NCBI RefSeq assembly: GCF_028830055.1
Contig: NZ_CP101655.1
Location: 4,169,019 to 4,233,018 of the forward strand
Length of the DNA: 64,000 nucleotides
DNA from: Pseudomonas serboccidentalis
Lineage (GTDB): Bacteria > Pseudomonadota > Gammaproteobacteria > Pseudomonadales > Pseudomonadaceae
Direction: 5' to 3'
Shown: positions 1 to 9,377 of the stretch, one piece after another
How positions within the stretch are numbered: position 1 is the first letter of the stretch
How the letters are laid out: the number at the start of each line of letters is the position of its first letter
The notes under the pieces: model-generated
What the model was told of the DNA's origin: nothing
Database searches by the model: none
What the model saw: only the letters and a program-made list of their open reading frames with translations
Translations under genes and position numbers: made by a program

Positions 1-834
1 GGTGGCGGACTTGAGATCTTTCAGGCCATCGTCGATCAGGCCGCTGAAGGCTTTCTCGCCATTCTGGCTGGTGCTGTCCTTGTCGGCCTGCACGTCGAGC
101 ATGCTGGCCATGCCGGCGGCAAAGGTCTGCGCCGAAGTCAATTCACCGTCGGCCTGAGTCTGGGCTGGCGCGGCTTTAGGCTGGGACTGGCTGGCGGCGG
201 AAATATGCCCGCCCTGCTCCATTGCCATGCGCACCGCTGGCAGCGAGTCGAGAGGATCGGCCGCGGGGTCGAAATCACTGTCGGTGGATGCCGCCGGGTC
301 TTTGACCACCGCCGACGCCATGGTAGCGGCCACAACCGGTGTGTCGATTTTGGCCGGCGTTGGCGCAGGTGTTTCAGCGACCGGGGCTGGCACCACGGGC
401 GTCGTCACCAGCGGTTGTACGGTTTGCGCCAGGGCCGGATCCAGCGTCGGATCAACCGGCGTGGTGTCAGCCACTGGAGTCTGCGTTGTGTCCGCGGCAG
501 CTTCATCGCTGGCGGCCTGATCATTGGATGCGGTCGAGGCTGTCTTGTCGGCAGGCAAAGCATTGCCGCTATCGGCAACGGTCGGTTGTGCGGCGGCAGA
601 CTGCGACTTGCCGACATCCTTTTTATCGCTGCTATCGGCGACCTTGTCGCCTGCCGACTTCGTTGCGGTGTCAGTGCTGGCGAGGGTCTTTTTCGGGCCT
701 TGATCGGCAAACACCTGAGCGAAGCTTGAGGCCTTGTCCCCAGCATCTGCGGCCACTGCCGAGGTTTTGGCAGCCGCGGCTTGCGCCTTGGCCTGGGCGG
801 CAGATTGAAGAAGAACATTGGGGGTCGCAGGCAT
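1..834 (-). CDS. fliK: Flagellar hook-length control protein FliK, N-terminal part
   Basis: FliK is the secreted molecular ruler that measures the hook and switches the flagellar export gate from rod/hook to filament substrates. An open frame starts at ATG 834 and stays open for 278 codons to the window edge, so the C-terminal switch domain is outside. The visible part is low-complexity and rich in Ala, Thr, Asp, Pro and Gln, with no globular signature, as expected of a FliK N-terminal ruler. It is the last visible gene of the fliE-J/hsb/hptB series, on the same strand. The name rests on composition and position, not on the conserved C-terminal domain. Confidence 0.75.
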   Translation of the reverse strand, partial: MPATPNVLLQSAAQAKAQAAAAKTSAVAADAGDKASSFAQVFADQGPKKTLASTDTATKSAGDKVADSSDKKDVGKSQSAAAQPTVADSGNALPADKTASTASNDQAASDEAAADTTQTPVADTTPVDPTLDPALAQTVQPLVTTPVVPAPVAETPAPTPAKIDTPVVAATMASAVVKDPAASTDSDFDPAADPLDSLPAVRMAMEQGGHISAASQSQPKAAPAQTQADGELTSAQTFAAGMASMLDVQADKDSTSQNGEKAFSGLIDDGLKDLKSAT

Positions 835-940
835 GACACGGTCTCCGCTGCACTGGAATCGTAGGTACAGTTGAAGGGGATTATTGCAAGTGTCGGGCCA
901 GATTTGTCCGGCGCCTGAGAAAAGCGCCGGACGGCAGGAT

Positions 941-1288
941 TTAATGAGTCAGTGCGTGCTGGCGTTCGTCTTCGTAGACCGGACGCACTTCGGCAAATTC
1001 GCTACCGATATCGGCCACCAGTTTGACGATTTCCGCCGGACTACTGTTTTTGGCGCCTGCCTCAAGCTCCTGACAGAGCTTCGCCAGTCGAACAGCGCCC
1101 ATGTTGCTGGCGCTACCCTTGAAGCTATGCGCAACCCCGGACAACTGCTCGGCATCGGCGGTCTCTTGCAACTGATGCAAGCGACTTTCGGAATCTGCCA
1201 GAAAGGTATCCAGAAGCTCCGGATAGCCCTCCTCCATCACTTCGCGCAGTACGCTCAGCGCCTCGCGATCAATATGTGTATCAGCCAC
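941..1288 (-). CDS. hptB: HPt phosphotransfer protein HptB
   Basis: This 115-residue single-domain histidine phosphotransfer protein carries the phosphorylatable His54 in an AHSFKGSASNMGA motif. In P. aeruginosa HptB receives phosphate from several hybrid kinases and passes it to HsbR, which controls the anti-sigma antagonist HsbA and so the choice between swarming and biofilm. Here hptB lies directly downstream of hsbR (30 bp gap), and hsbA precedes that, so the whole relay is one transcript inside the flagellar cluster. Assignment is from the motif and the neighbours. Confidence 0.88.
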   Translation of the reverse strand: MADTHIDREALSVLREVMEEGYPELLDTFLADSESRLHQLQETADAEQLSGVAHSFKGSASNMGAVRLAKLCQELEAGAKNSSPAEIVKLVADIGSEFAEVRPVYEDERQHALTH

Positions 1289-1318
1289 TTGTTCACTCCT
1301 TGATCAAGAATTCGTGAA

Positions 1319-3022
1319 TTATGCCTTAACCTCCCAGAAAAACTCCACGCAAGCACTGCGACCTTCGTCCGACCAACTGGCGTTATGCCCCAATTGCCGG
1401 ACCAAACTGACGCCACGCCCCGACAGACGGACACCATCAAGCGGTCGCCCCATCACCCGCGCCACGTCAAAACCCTTGCCGCTGTCCTCGACGCGGATGA
1501 CCAGACAGCCACCCGCCCCTTGCGGCCGCACCTGCAGATGCACGCGCACGTAACCGTCCTGCAACGCCTCCAGCCGCTCGTTGCGCTGTTCGTAGTAGCG
1601 GGCGAATCCCGCTGCATCGCGCTTGAGACTGGAATCCAGGCCCAGCACCCCGTGCTCCAGCGCGTTGGAGTACAGCTCGGCAAGCACGCTGTAGATCGCG
1701 CCGCTCTGGCTGCGCAACCCATGCACTTCCAGCAACAATTGCAGGAGGTAAGGCAAGGGATTGAAGCGCTTGAGTGTGGCGCCGCGAAACTCGAAGCTCA
1801 CCGACCAGTCCAGCGGACACGATTGGCCGCTGTCGGAATAGACCGGCGCCGACGGCACCACCTGCGCGGCCTCCAGCAGGCTGATCTCGACCATGCTCAC
1901 ATCGTCACGGGGCTCGCCGCGAAATTCGTGCAAGGCCTGCTCGATCTCGGCAAACAGGTTGTCCGGCTCATGGTTGGCGGCAAACAGTTGCTGCAAACGC
2001 TCGACACCGAACAACCGGTCATCGGCGTCAGTGGTGTCGATCACCCCGTCCGACAGCAGGAACACCCGGTCACCCACGGCCAGGGTCTGCACTTGCGTGC
2101 GGTCATCAAACGCTTGCGGGCTGAGCACTCCCAGCGGCAAATGCCGCGCCGGCAGCGGTACGCGCTCGCCCGTGGCAATCCGGTGCAGATAACCGTCGGG
2201 CATGCCGCCGTTCCATACCTCCACCGAACGGCGCTGAAAACTCAGGCAGAGCATGGTCGCGCAGCAGAACATGTCCACTGGCAGGATGCGCTTGAGCTTG
2301 GCGTTCATCTCGCGCAGGGTCTCGGCCAGGCCGTAGCCCTTGGCGGTCATGCCGTAGAACACTTCGGCCAGCGGCATCGCGCCCACCGCCGCCGGCAAGC
2401 CGTGACCGGTAAAATCGCCGAGCAGCACATGCATGTCGCCGGCCGGGGTGTATGCCGCCAGCAGCAGATCACCGTTGAACAAAGCATAGGGCGATTGCAG
2501 GTAACGAATGTTCGGCGCACTGAGGCAACCCGAGTGCGCGACCTTGTCGAACACCGCTTTGGCCACGCGCTGTTCGTTGAGCAGGTAATCGTGATGTCTG
2601 GCGATCAGGTCGCGCTGTTGCAGCACCGTGGCCTGCAGACGGCGCAAGCGATCCATTGCCTTGATTTTGGCGGCGAGGATCACCTGGTTGTAGGGCTTCG
2701 CCAGAAAGTCGTCACCACCGGCCTCAAGGCAGCGAGCCAGCGCTTCGCTTTCGGTCAGCGAGGTCAGGAAGATGATCGGCACCAGGGTTTCCCCCGCCAG
2801 CGCCTTGATCTGCCGCGCCGCTTCGAAGCCGTCCATCACCGGCATCATCGCGTCCATCAGCACCAGATGCGGCGGCTGACGCAGGAACACCTCCAGCGCT
2901 TCGGCGCCATTGGCCGCCGTCAGCACCTCATGCCCCTGCCGGCGGACGATGGTCGACAACAGCAGCCGATCGGCGGCGCTGTCTTCGGCGATCAGGATCG
3001 TCAGCGGCTCTTGCGCCTGCAT
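1319..3022 (-). CDS. hsbR: HsbR-type response regulator with PP2C phosphatase and anti-sigma kinase domains
   Basis: The protein has an N-terminal receiver domain (about residues 8-125; phospho-acceptor in LVLMDAMMP, acidic pair in IAEDSAAD), a SpoIIE/PP2C-like phosphatase domain (about 190-380, with GDFTGHGLPAAVGAMP and DGVIDTTDADDRLFG) and a C-terminal HATPase anti-sigma kinase module (about 430-567, with ELYSNALEHG and DSGKGFDVARV). This is the HsbR layout: it phosphorylates or dephosphorylates the STAS protein HsbA according to receiver status. ATG 3022 is chosen; an in-frame TTG at 3031 would overlap the hsbA stop and add three residues. hsbA lies immediately upstream and hptB downstream. 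Confidence 0.85.
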   Translation of the reverse strand: MQAQEPLTILIAEDSAADRLLLSTIVRRQGHEVLTAANGAEALEVFLRQPPHLVLMDAMMPVMDGFEAARQIKALAGETLVPIIFLTSLTESEALARCLEAGGDDFLAKPYNQVILAAKIKAMDRLRRLQATVLQQRDLIARHHDYLLNEQRVAKAVFDKVAHSGCLSAPNIRYLQSPYALFNGDLLLAAYTPAGDMHVLLGDFTGHGLPAAVGAMPLAEVFYGMTAKGYGLAETLREMNAKLKRILPVDMFCCATMLCLSFQRRSVEVWNGGMPDGYLHRIATGERVPLPARHLPLGVLSPQAFDDRTQVQTLAVGDRVFLLSDGVIDTTDADDRLFGVERLQQLFAANHEPDNLFAEIEQALHEFRGEPRDDVSMVEISLLEAAQVVPSAPVYSDSGQSCPLDWSVSFEFRGATLKRFNPLPYLLQLLLEVHGLRSQSGAIYSVLAELYSNALEHGVLGLDSSLKRDAAGFARYYEQRNERLEALQDGYVRVHLQVRPQGAGGCLVIRVEDSGKGFDVARVMGRPLDGVRLSGRGVSLVRQLGHNASWSDEGRSACVEFFWEVKA

Positions 3023-3027
3023 GGCCG

Positions 3028-3333
3028 TCAACTGATGTCGAAGAGCTTGTCGAAGTTGGAGATGGCGAGGATCTTGCGCACGTCGGAGTTGCTGTTGACC
3101 ACCCGCACGTCCGAATTGTCACCGCCGGCGTGATCGCGCAGCAGGAGCAACATGCCCAGCGCGGAGCTGTCGAGATAGGTGGCGTCTTTCAGGTCGACCA
3201 CGATGGAGTCGGGCGTCGGTTTAAGCTGCTCATAGGACTCGCGAAACTCCTGATGGCGACCAAAATCGAACCGCCCCTTGACCGAAATCGTCAGCTTTTG
3301 ACCATCCGGAGAGACTTCTGTAACGACTGACAT
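3028..3333 (-). CDS. hsbA: Anti-sigma factor antagonist HsbA (STAS domain)
   Basis: This 101-residue single STAS-domain protein has the switch motif DATYLDSSALGMLLLL, with Ser56 and Ser57 at the expected phosphorylation position. In P. aeruginosa unphosphorylated HsbA binds the anti-sigma factor FlgM and promotes swimming/swarming, while the phospho-form acts on the diguanylate cyclase HsbD. The stop at 3028 is 5 bp before the hsbR ATG, so the two are co-translated. FlgM is not in this window. Confidence 0.87.
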   Translation of the reverse strand: MSVVTEVSPDGQKLTISVKGRFDFGRHQEFRESYEQLKPTPDSIVVDLKDATYLDSSALGMLLLLRDHAGGDNSDVRVVNSNSDVRKILAISNFDKLFDIS

Positions 3334-3408
3334 TGACTGGCTTCCTTGTCATTGACGAACGTGTACAAGGTTTAGCACTTGCACAGGGTTGCAGCAAGGT
3401 TAGAAGCC

Positions 3409-3487
3409 AGATCAAGAGATCGCAGCCTTCGGCAGCTCCTACACCGATCCCCTGTAGGAGCTGCCGAAGGCTGCGATCTCTTGATCT
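3409..3487. repeat. REP-type inverted repeat, family A, perfect 35-bp arms
   Basis: The arms at 3409-3443 and 3453-3487 are exact reverse complements separated by 9 nt (unit core GTAGGAGCTGCCGAAGG then CTGCGATC). It sits in the gap between fliJ and hsbA. Related elements occur at 48877, 53414, 55795 and 59438, all intergenic. This is the classic intergenic inverted-repeat class of fluorescent pseudomonads and may also act as an mRNA end. Confidence 0.9.
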
Positions 3488-3491
3488 TGTT

Positions 3492-3941
3492 TTAGAACGG
3501 ATTCTGCCGCGGTAAACGCTGCGACAGTTCATCAAGCAGCTTCTGTTCGCGCTTGTCTTCGAGGCGTTGCGCCTCTTCGCGATAGCGCTGCACCAGCTTG
3601 CGCAGGCCCTCGACCTTGGCGAACGCCTGTTGCCAGGCGTCCCGCGCCTTGATCAGGTTGTTCTGGTGCCAGACCAGACTCTGGCGCTGCTGGTCGATGG
3701 CCGTGTCCAGCTGCGCCAGAAAACCGTGATAACCCAGCAGCCATTGCCCGGAAACCCCGTCGCTGCCACGCACGATCCACTGTTCCTGATAATCCAGACG
3801 AAAGGCGTCGAGGTCGGCGAGTTTGCTTTCGGCGACTTTGACCTGGCCCTGGAAGTAACCCAAACGCTGCACGGCAGTTTTTTCGGCCTGCTCGGCCATT
3901 TCCACCACTGGCGCCAGGCGTGCGGCGCGACTCACGGCCAT
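3492..3941 (-). CDS. fliJ: Flagellar export chaperone FliJ
   Basis: This is a 149-residue, highly charged, mostly alpha-helical coiled-coil protein, the normal FliJ length. FliJ is the stalk of the export ATPase (like the gamma subunit of F1), linking the FliI ring to FlhA and recycling export chaperones. It follows fliI with 6 bp between them and is the last gene of the fliE-fliJ block before a REP element. The name is supported by position as much as by sequence, since FliJ is poorly conserved. Confidence 0.88.
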   Translation of the reverse strand: MAVSRAARLAPVVEMAEQAEKTAVQRLGYFQGQVKVAESKLADLDAFRLDYQEQWIVRGSDGVSGQWLLGYHGFLAQLDTAIDQQRQSLVWHQNNLIKARDAWQQAFAKVEGLRKLVQRYREEAQRLEDKREQKLLDELSQRLPRQNPF

Positions 3942-3947
3942 GGCCGG

Positions 3948-5306
3948 TTACCCGCCTGCCGCAGGCGCGAACAGGGTTTCCAGATAAGCCTGGCTTTCGC
4001 CCATGTTGATCTTGTCGTTCAGCCCCTGGCGCTGGTAGCGGGTCAGTTGCGGCTGCAGCGAGATCGCCAGATCGGTCTCGCGATCGCCACCGGCCACATA
4101 GGCACCGACGCTGATCAGATCGCGGCTCTGCTGATAGCGCGACCACAGTTGCTTGAAGTACTGCGCACGCTGCATGTGCTCCGCCGAAACCACGGCCGGC
4201 ATCACCCGGCTGATCGAGGCTTCGATATCGATGGCCGGATAATGACCTTCCTCGGCCAGACGCCGGGACAACACGATGTGGCCGTCGAGCACGCCCCGTG
4301 CCGAGTCGGCAATCGGATCCTGCTGGTCATCACCCTCGGACAACACGGTGTAGAACGCGGTGATCGAACCCCCGCCCTTCTCCGCATTACCGGCGCGCTC
4401 CACCAGTTTCGGCAGCTTGGCGAACACCGACGGCGGGTAACCCTTGGTCGCTGGCGGCTCGCCAATGGCCAGGGCGATTTCCCGCTGAGCCTGGGCAAAA
4501 CGGGTCAGCGAATCCATGAGCAACAGGACGTTCTTGCCCTTGTCGCGGAAATACTCGGCAATCCGCGTGCAGTACATGGCCGCGCGCAAACGCATCAACG
4601 GCGCATCGTCCGCCGGCGAGGCCACCACCACCGAACGCTTGAGGCCTTCTTCACCGAGAATGTGCTCGATGAACTCTTTAACTTCACGACCCCGCTCACC
4701 GATCAGGCCGACGACGATGATGTCGGCCTCGGTGAAGCGAGTCATCATGCCCAGCAGCACCGATTTACCGACACCGGTACCGGCGAACAGGCCCAGACGC
4801 TGACCGCGCCCGACCGTGAGCAGGCCGTTGATGCAACGGATGCCCACGTCCAGCGGGACGTGGATCGGGTCGCGGTTGAGCGGGTTGATCGTCGGGCCGT
4901 CCATCGGCACCCAGTCTTCGGCTTTCATCCCGCCCTTGCCGTCCAGCGCACGTCCGGCGCCGTCGAGCACGCGACCGAGCATGCTCATGCCCATCGGCAG
5001 CCGACCGGTTTCGGCCAGTGGCACCACGCGGGCGCCCGGGGCGATGCCGGCGACGCTGCCGACCGGCATCAGAAATACTTTGCTGCCGGAAAAACCCATG
5101 ACTTCCGCTTCCACCTGGGACGGGTGATAGCTGTCGTCGTTGATCACCAGGCAGCGCGTGCCCATGGCGGCGCGCAGGCCTTCGGCTTCGAGGGTCAGGC
5201 CGACCATGCGCAGCAGGCGGCCTTCGAGAATCGGCGCACCGGCAATCTCGACGGCCTCGGCATAACTGCTCAGACGCTTGGCGAAGCTGGTGCGTTCAAG
5301 GCGCAT
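3948..5306 (-). CDS. fliI: Flagellum-specific export ATPase FliI
   Basis: The 452-residue protein is an F1-beta-like ATPase that energises the flagellar type III export apparatus in the cytoplasm. The Walker A sequence AGTGVGKS is at residues 175-182 and Walker B is in [15 protein letters not shown]. The signature segment [17 protein letters not shown] is present. Its start overlaps the end of fliH by 11 bp, consistent with the tight FliH-FliI complex. Confidence 0.97.
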   Translation of the reverse strand: MRLERTSFAKRLSSYAEAVEIAGAPILEGRLLRMVGLTLEAEGLRAAMGTRCLVINDDSYHPSQVEAEVMGFSGSKVFLMPVGSVAGIAPGARVVPLAETGRLPMGMSMLGRVLDGAGRALDGKGGMKAEDWVPMDGPTINPLNRDPIHVPLDVGIRCINGLLTVGRGQRLGLFAGTGVGKSVLLGMMTRFTEADIIVVGLIGERGREVKEFIEHILGEEGLKRSVVVASPADDAPLMRLRAAMYCTRIAEYFRDKGKNVLLLMDSLTRFAQAQREIALAIGEPPATKGYPPSVFAKLPKLVERAGNAEKGGGSITAFYTVLSEGDDQQDPIADSARGVLDGHIVLSRRLAEEGHYPAIDIEASISRVMPAVVSAEHMQRAQYFKQLWSRYQQSRDLISVGAYVAGGDRETDLAISLQPQLTRYQRQGLNDKINMGESQAYLETLFAPAAGG

Positions 5307-6102
5307 CGGGGGCGTCCGCGAGCGGCTCGTCAGGGGTGGCGGCGGATTTCGGTTCTTGCGGCAAGTCCAGACTCAGATCCGGCGCGGCCGGGTGCAAAAC
5401 CTGTTCGTGCAACTGGTCGAACAGCTTGTCCATGACCTGAGTGATGCGGGTTTCAATGCTCGCGTCGATGCGGCTGTGCGCGGTTTCAACCCGGCAACCA
5501 CCGGGCATCAGCGATTCATCCTCGACGATCCGCCAGGATTCCTCGTGACGCTCGCGCAGGGCCTTGGCCTGCTCGAAGTCCTGCGGATTGACGTACAGAC
5601 GCACGTTGTCCACACCCAGCGGCAACAGCTTGATGGCGTCACGCATGACGTGTTCGATCTGGCTGGAATCGATGGCCAGTTCGCGCTTGATCACCTGTTT
5701 GGTGATGTGCTGCACGAGGTCGACCAGCGACTTTTCGATCTGTGTGTCCTGCTCGGCAATCGGCTCGAACAAGTGCGTCATCAGTTGCTCGAGGCTGGCC
5801 AGTTTTGCCGCCAGCGCGACTTCGGCTTCCTGACGCACCTTGAGCGTAGCGCTGTGAAAACCTTCTTTCTCGCCGATGCCAAAGCCCTCGTTGTAAGCCT
5901 CCTGACGGATGCTTTCGAGTTCTTCCAGGGTCAGTGGCTGGACTTCCTCCAGCGGCACTTCTTCCATTTCCGGCGGTTCGGGCTCCGGTTCCGGCTCGGG
6001 TTCCGGTTTCGGCGGATCGAAGCTGGGCAGTGCCCAGGACTCGAAACCACGGACATCCCGGGCGCGGATCAGATCCGTCACTGACTCGTCATGCTTGTCC
6101 AT
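5296..6102 (-). CDS. fliH: Flagellar assembly protein FliH
   Basis: This 268-residue protein regulates the FliI ATPase and tethers it to the C ring and export gate. After about 30 residues it carries an unusual tract of alternating Pro-Glu (near residues 30-50), then a long Glu/Gln-rich helical region and the conserved FliH C-terminal domain. It lies between fliG (4 bp gap) and fliI (11 bp overlap). The PE tract would form a stiff acidic spacer near the N-terminus that binds FliN; that role for the tract is inference. Confidence 0.93.
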   Translation of the reverse strand: MDKHDESVTDLIRARDVRGFESWALPSFDPPKPEPEPEPEPEPPEMEEVPLEEVQPLTLEELESIRQEAYNEGFGIGEKEGFHSATLKVRQEAEVALAAKLASLEQLMTHLFEPIAEQDTQIEKSLVDLVQHITKQVIKRELAIDSSQIEHVMRDAIKLLPLGVDNVRLYVNPQDFEQAKALRERHEESWRIVEDESLMPGGCRVETAHSRIDASIETRITQVMDKLFDQLHEQVLHPAAPDLSLDLPQEPKSAATPDEPLADAPDAP

Positions 6103-6106
6103 GGGC

Positions 6107-7126
6107 TTAGATCATTTCCTCGCCACCCTTGCCACCGAGCACGATTTCGCCGGCTTCGGCCATGCGACGGGCAATGGTGAGGATTTCTTTCTGCGCGGTT
6201 TCCACGTCGCTGACGCGCACCGGGCCCTTGGCCTCGAGGTCGTCGCGCAACAGTTCGGCCGCACGCTTGGACATGTTCTTGAAGATCTTCTCCTTGACGC
6301 CTTCGTCCGAACCCTTGAGGGCCAGTACCAGCACGTCGGAGGACACTTCGCGCAACAGCGCCTGGATGCCGCGGTCGTCGACATCGGCGAGGTTGTTGAA
6401 CACAAACATGAGGTCTTCGATCTGACCGGACAGGTCTTCGTCGACTTCGCGGATCGAATCCATGAGCTGGCCTTCGATCGAGCTGTCGAGGAAGTTCATG
6501 ATGTCCGCCGCGCGCTTGATGCCACCCAGGGTGGTGCGCGAGGCATTCGAGTTGCCGGAGAACTGCTTCTCGAGAATCTGGTTGAGTTCTTTCAGTGCGG
6601 CTGGCTGCACGGTGTTCAACGACGAGACGCGCAGGATGATGTCCAAACGCACCTTGTGGTCGAAGTTGCCGAGCACTTCACCGGCCTGATCCGGGTCGAG
6701 GTACGCGACCACGATTGCCTGGATCTGCGGGTGTTCGTAACGGATCACGTCGGCAACGGCACGTGGCTCCATCCACTTCAGGCTGTCGAGGCCGCTGGTG
6801 TTGCCACCGAGCAGGATGCGGTCGATCAGGCCGTTGGCCTTGTCTTCGCCCAGGGCCTGGGTGAGCATTTTGCGCACGTAGTCGTCGGAGCCGACGCCAA
6901 GGCTGGTCTGGTCGCCGACGATATCGACGAACTCGCTCATGACCTGCTCGACCTGCTCGCGATGGACGTTGCCCATCTGGGCCATGGCCACACCGACACG
7001 CTGAACCTCTTTGGGGCCCATGTGGCGCAGCACTTGCGCGGCATCGGTCGAACCCAGGGACAGCAGCAGAATCGCGGCTTTGTCGACCTTGTTCAGTTTG
7101 ACGGTTGCGGCTCGGTTATCACTCAT
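6107..7126 (-). CDS. fliG: Flagellar motor switch protein FliG
   Basis: This 339-residue protein forms the upper part of the C ring, binding FliF through its N-terminal domain and generating torque against the stators through its charged C-terminal domain. The EHPQ motif of the middle domain is at residues 131-134. Full length and uninterrupted. Its start overlaps the fliF stop by 8 bp, the usual order in pseudomonads. Confidence 0.97.
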   Translation of the reverse strand: MSDNRAATVKLNKVDKAAILLLSLGSTDAAQVLRHMGPKEVQRVGVAMAQMGNVHREQVEQVMSEFVDIVGDQTSLGVGSDDYVRKMLTQALGEDKANGLIDRILLGGNTSGLDSLKWMEPRAVADVIRYEHPQIQAIVVAYLDPDQAGEVLGNFDHKVRLDIILRVSSLNTVQPAALKELNQILEKQFSGNSNASRTTLGGIKRAADIMNFLDSSIEGQLMDSIREVDEDLSGQIEDLMFVFNNLADVDDRGIQALLREVSSDVLVLALKGSDEGVKEKIFKNMSKRAAELLRDDLEAKGPVRVSDVETAQKEILTIARRMAEAGEIVLGGKGGEEMI

Positions 7127-8906
7127 CTGCGTTAATCCACTCTTTCACGACCTGAGCCACGCGACCCGGATCTTCGGCCACCAAGCTCTTGATTGCATTC
7201 AGCTGTGCGTCATAACCCTCGCTCGGGCTAGGCAACAGAATGCTCTGCGGACCACCGAGGCTTACGCGATCGTTGGCCAGTTCGCCGTCCAGGCCGCCCA
7301 TGCCACCGAGTTCCACGTCGCTGCCCAGACCGGCCAGCTCCTTGCCTTTGCCGCCACCGGTGATGTTGTTCAACACCGGACGCAGCACACCAAACACCAG
7401 CACCAGGATGAACAACACACCCAGCACTTGTTTGACGATGTCCCAGAACCATGGCTGGGAGTAGAACGGAATATCGGCGACCACTTCACCGCGCTCGGCG
7501 GAGAACGGCATGTTGATCACGCTGACGCTGTCGCCACGGCTGGCGTCGAAGCCGACGGCGTCCTGCACCAGACGGGTGAAGCGCGCCAGTTCATCGGCAC
7601 TCCACGGCGCACGGGTGGTTTCACCGTTGGCAGCATTGACCTTGACCTGATCGTCGACCACCACCGACACCGACAGACGATTCAGGCGACCCTGCTGCTG
7701 TTTGGTGTGGCTGATGGAACGGTCGAGTTCGAAGTTCTTGGTGGATTGTTGACGCTTGTCCGCCGGGTACGGCGCGAGCATTGGCTGGCCGGTGGCCGGG
7801 TCCATGATCTGCTGACCGTTGGCGTCCACCAGGGGCTGACCGGGCTGAATCATGCCGGCAGCAGCCTGCGCGCCACCCGTGGTTTGCGGTGCCGAAGCCG
7901 GCGCCGGCGGCTGGTTGCTCAGGGCACCCGGCACACCTTGCGGACCATTGCTGGCGGTGCGTTGTTCGTTGACCGACTGCTCGCTGCGCAACGCCGGTTG
8001 ATCCGGGTTGAACTGCTCGGCGGTCGATTCGACGGCACTGAAATCGATGTCGGCCGAAACTTCAGCCTTGTAGCGATCATTGCCCAGTACCGGCTGCAGA
8101 ATGTTGTGCACGCGCTGGGTGAGCATGCTTTCCATGCGGCGGCTGTAATCGAACTGCTTGCCGGCCATGGTCATTTCGGAGTTCTCCGCCTGATCGGAGA
8201 GCAGGTTGCCCTTCTGATCGACGACGGTGATCTGCGATTTGCTCAACTCAGGCACGGAGGTCGCCACCAGGTTGATGATCGCAACCACCTGCCCCGGCTC
8301 CAGCGAACGCCCGGAGTACAACTCGACCAGCACCGAGGCGCTTGGCTTGCGCTCATCACGCACGAACACCGAACTCTTCGGAATCGCCAGGTGCACGCGG
8401 GCGCCCTTGACGTTGTTCAGGCTGGAGATGGTGCGTGCCAGCTCGCCTTCCAGACCACGACGGTAGCGCGTCGCTTCCATGAACTGGCTGGTGCCCAGAC
8501 CCTGTTCCTTGTCGAGGATTTCGAAACCGATGTTGCCATCGCTGGGAGTGACACCAGCGGCCGCGAGTTTCATCCGTGCACGGGACAGATCGTCGGCCTT
8601 GACCAGCAGGGCGCCGGAGTTCGGTTCAACGGTGTAGGGAATGTCGGCGGAGGCCAGAGTGTCCATGACCTGCTTGGCGTCCATGCCGGCAAGGCTGCCG
8701 TACAACGGACGGTAATCCGGCTGCTGCGACCACAGCACCACGGCAAAGCCAATCGCCACGCTCGCAGCCAGGCCGACCAACAGGCCCACCTGACGCAGCA
8801 TGGTCATCTCGGAGAGGTTTTCCAGGAAGGACAGGCCGAACAGCGGCGGTTTGCCGTCTATCGGGGTGGCCTTGGCCGGAACGTTATCGGCGACTGCTTC
8901 TGCCAT
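7119..8906 (-). CDS. fliF: Flagellar MS-ring protein FliF
   Basis: This 595-residue inner-membrane protein builds the MS ring, the first structure of the basal body. A transmembrane segment is visible at about residues 38-59 and a second at about 494-512. Between them lies the large periplasmic YscJ/FliF ring-building region, which includes a Pro/Ala/Gln-rich insert. The cytoplasmic tail (about 560-595) is the FliG-binding part. fliE is 15 bp upstream. Confidence 0.97.
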   Translation of the reverse strand: MAEAVADNVPAKATPIDGKPPLFGLSFLENLSEMTMLRQVGLLVGLAASVAIGFAVVLWSQQPDYRPLYGSLAGMDAKQVMDTLASADIPYTVEPNSGALLVKADDLSRARMKLAAAGVTPSDGNIGFEILDKEQGLGTSQFMEATRYRRGLEGELARTISSLNNVKGARVHLAIPKSSVFVRDERKPSASVLVELYSGRSLEPGQVVAIINLVATSVPELSKSQITVVDQKGNLLSDQAENSEMTMAGKQFDYSRRMESMLTQRVHNILQPVLGNDRYKAEVSADIDFSAVESTAEQFNPDQPALRSEQSVNEQRTASNGPQGVPGALSNQPPAPASAPQTTGGAQAAAGMIQPGQPLVDANGQQIMDPATGQPMLAPYPADKRQQSTKNFELDRSISHTKQQQGRLNRLSVSVVVDDQVKVNAANGETTRAPWSADELARFTRLVQDAVGFDASRGDSVSVINMPFSAERGEVVADIPFYSQPWFWDIVKQVLGVLFILVLVFGVLRPVLNNITGGGKGKELAGLGSDVELGGMGGLDGELANDRVSLGGPQSILLPSPSEGYDAQLNAIKSLVAEDPGRVAQVVKEWINADE

Positions 8907-8921
8907 GACTCAATCTCGTCC

Positions 8922-9251
8922 TTAAACCGGCATCTGCATGATGTCTTGATAAGCCTGAACCAGTTTGTTGCGCACCTGGGTCAGAGCCTGGAACGACACG
9001 CTGGCTTTTTGCGAGGCAATCATCACGTCGGTCAGATCGACGCCGCTCTTGCCGATTTCAAATGCGTTGGCCAACTGAGTCGACGCCTGCTGGGTATCGC
9101 TGACTTTGTTGATGGCCTGACCGAGCATGTCGGAAAAGCTGCTGCCTGCCAGTTCCGGGACGGCGGCAGTCGATTTCGGCGTGGCCATGGCGTCCATTTT
9201 CATGGCCTTCATGTCCATCATCAACCGATTAAATTCAATACCTTGGCTCAT
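8922..9251 (-). CDS. fliE: Flagellar hook-basal body protein FliE
   Basis: This 109-residue protein joins the MS ring to the rod. The C-terminal part, with [27 protein letters not shown], is the conserved FliE signature. It is the first gene of the fliEFGHIJ operon, and a sigma-54 promoter ends about 62 bp before its ATG. Confidence 0.95.
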   Translation of the reverse strand: MSQGIEFNRLMMDMKAMKMDAMATPKSTAAVPELAGSSFSDMLGQAINKVSDTQQASTQLANAFEIGKSGVDLTDVMIASQKASVSFQALTQVRNKLVQAYQDIMQMPV

Positions 9252-9313
9252 GGTCTACTCTCTTGGGCGGCCCGCAATTTTTTGACACTCACTCGGCGGG
9301 TACACAGGTGTTA

Positions 9314-9328
9314 GCAACAAGGGTGCCA
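9314..9328 (-). promoter_or_regulatory. Sigma-54 promoter of the fliEFGHIJ operon
   Basis: On the minus strand the sequence reads TGGCAC-N5-TTGC, an essentially perfect -24/-12 RpoN element with correct GG-N10-GC spacing. It faces fliE. In Pseudomonas this class II promoter is activated by FleQ and/or FleR. Confidence 0.85.
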
Positions 9329-9377
9329 GCTCATGGGCAGCCTTTTCAGAAAAGCGTGTTCAAACGTCTGGCGCGGC

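Noticed and set aside
1385-3133. 582-codon plus-strand frame opposite hsbR
   Set aside because: His/Gln/Arg-rich translation typical of a complement-strand shadow; the opposite strand encodes clear receiver, phosphatase and kinase motifs.
7011-9314. Long plus-strand open frame of 767 codons opposite fliF/fliE
   Set aside because: It is antisense to well-conserved flagellar genes; such frames arise from GC-rich codon use. No known domain or ribosome site.
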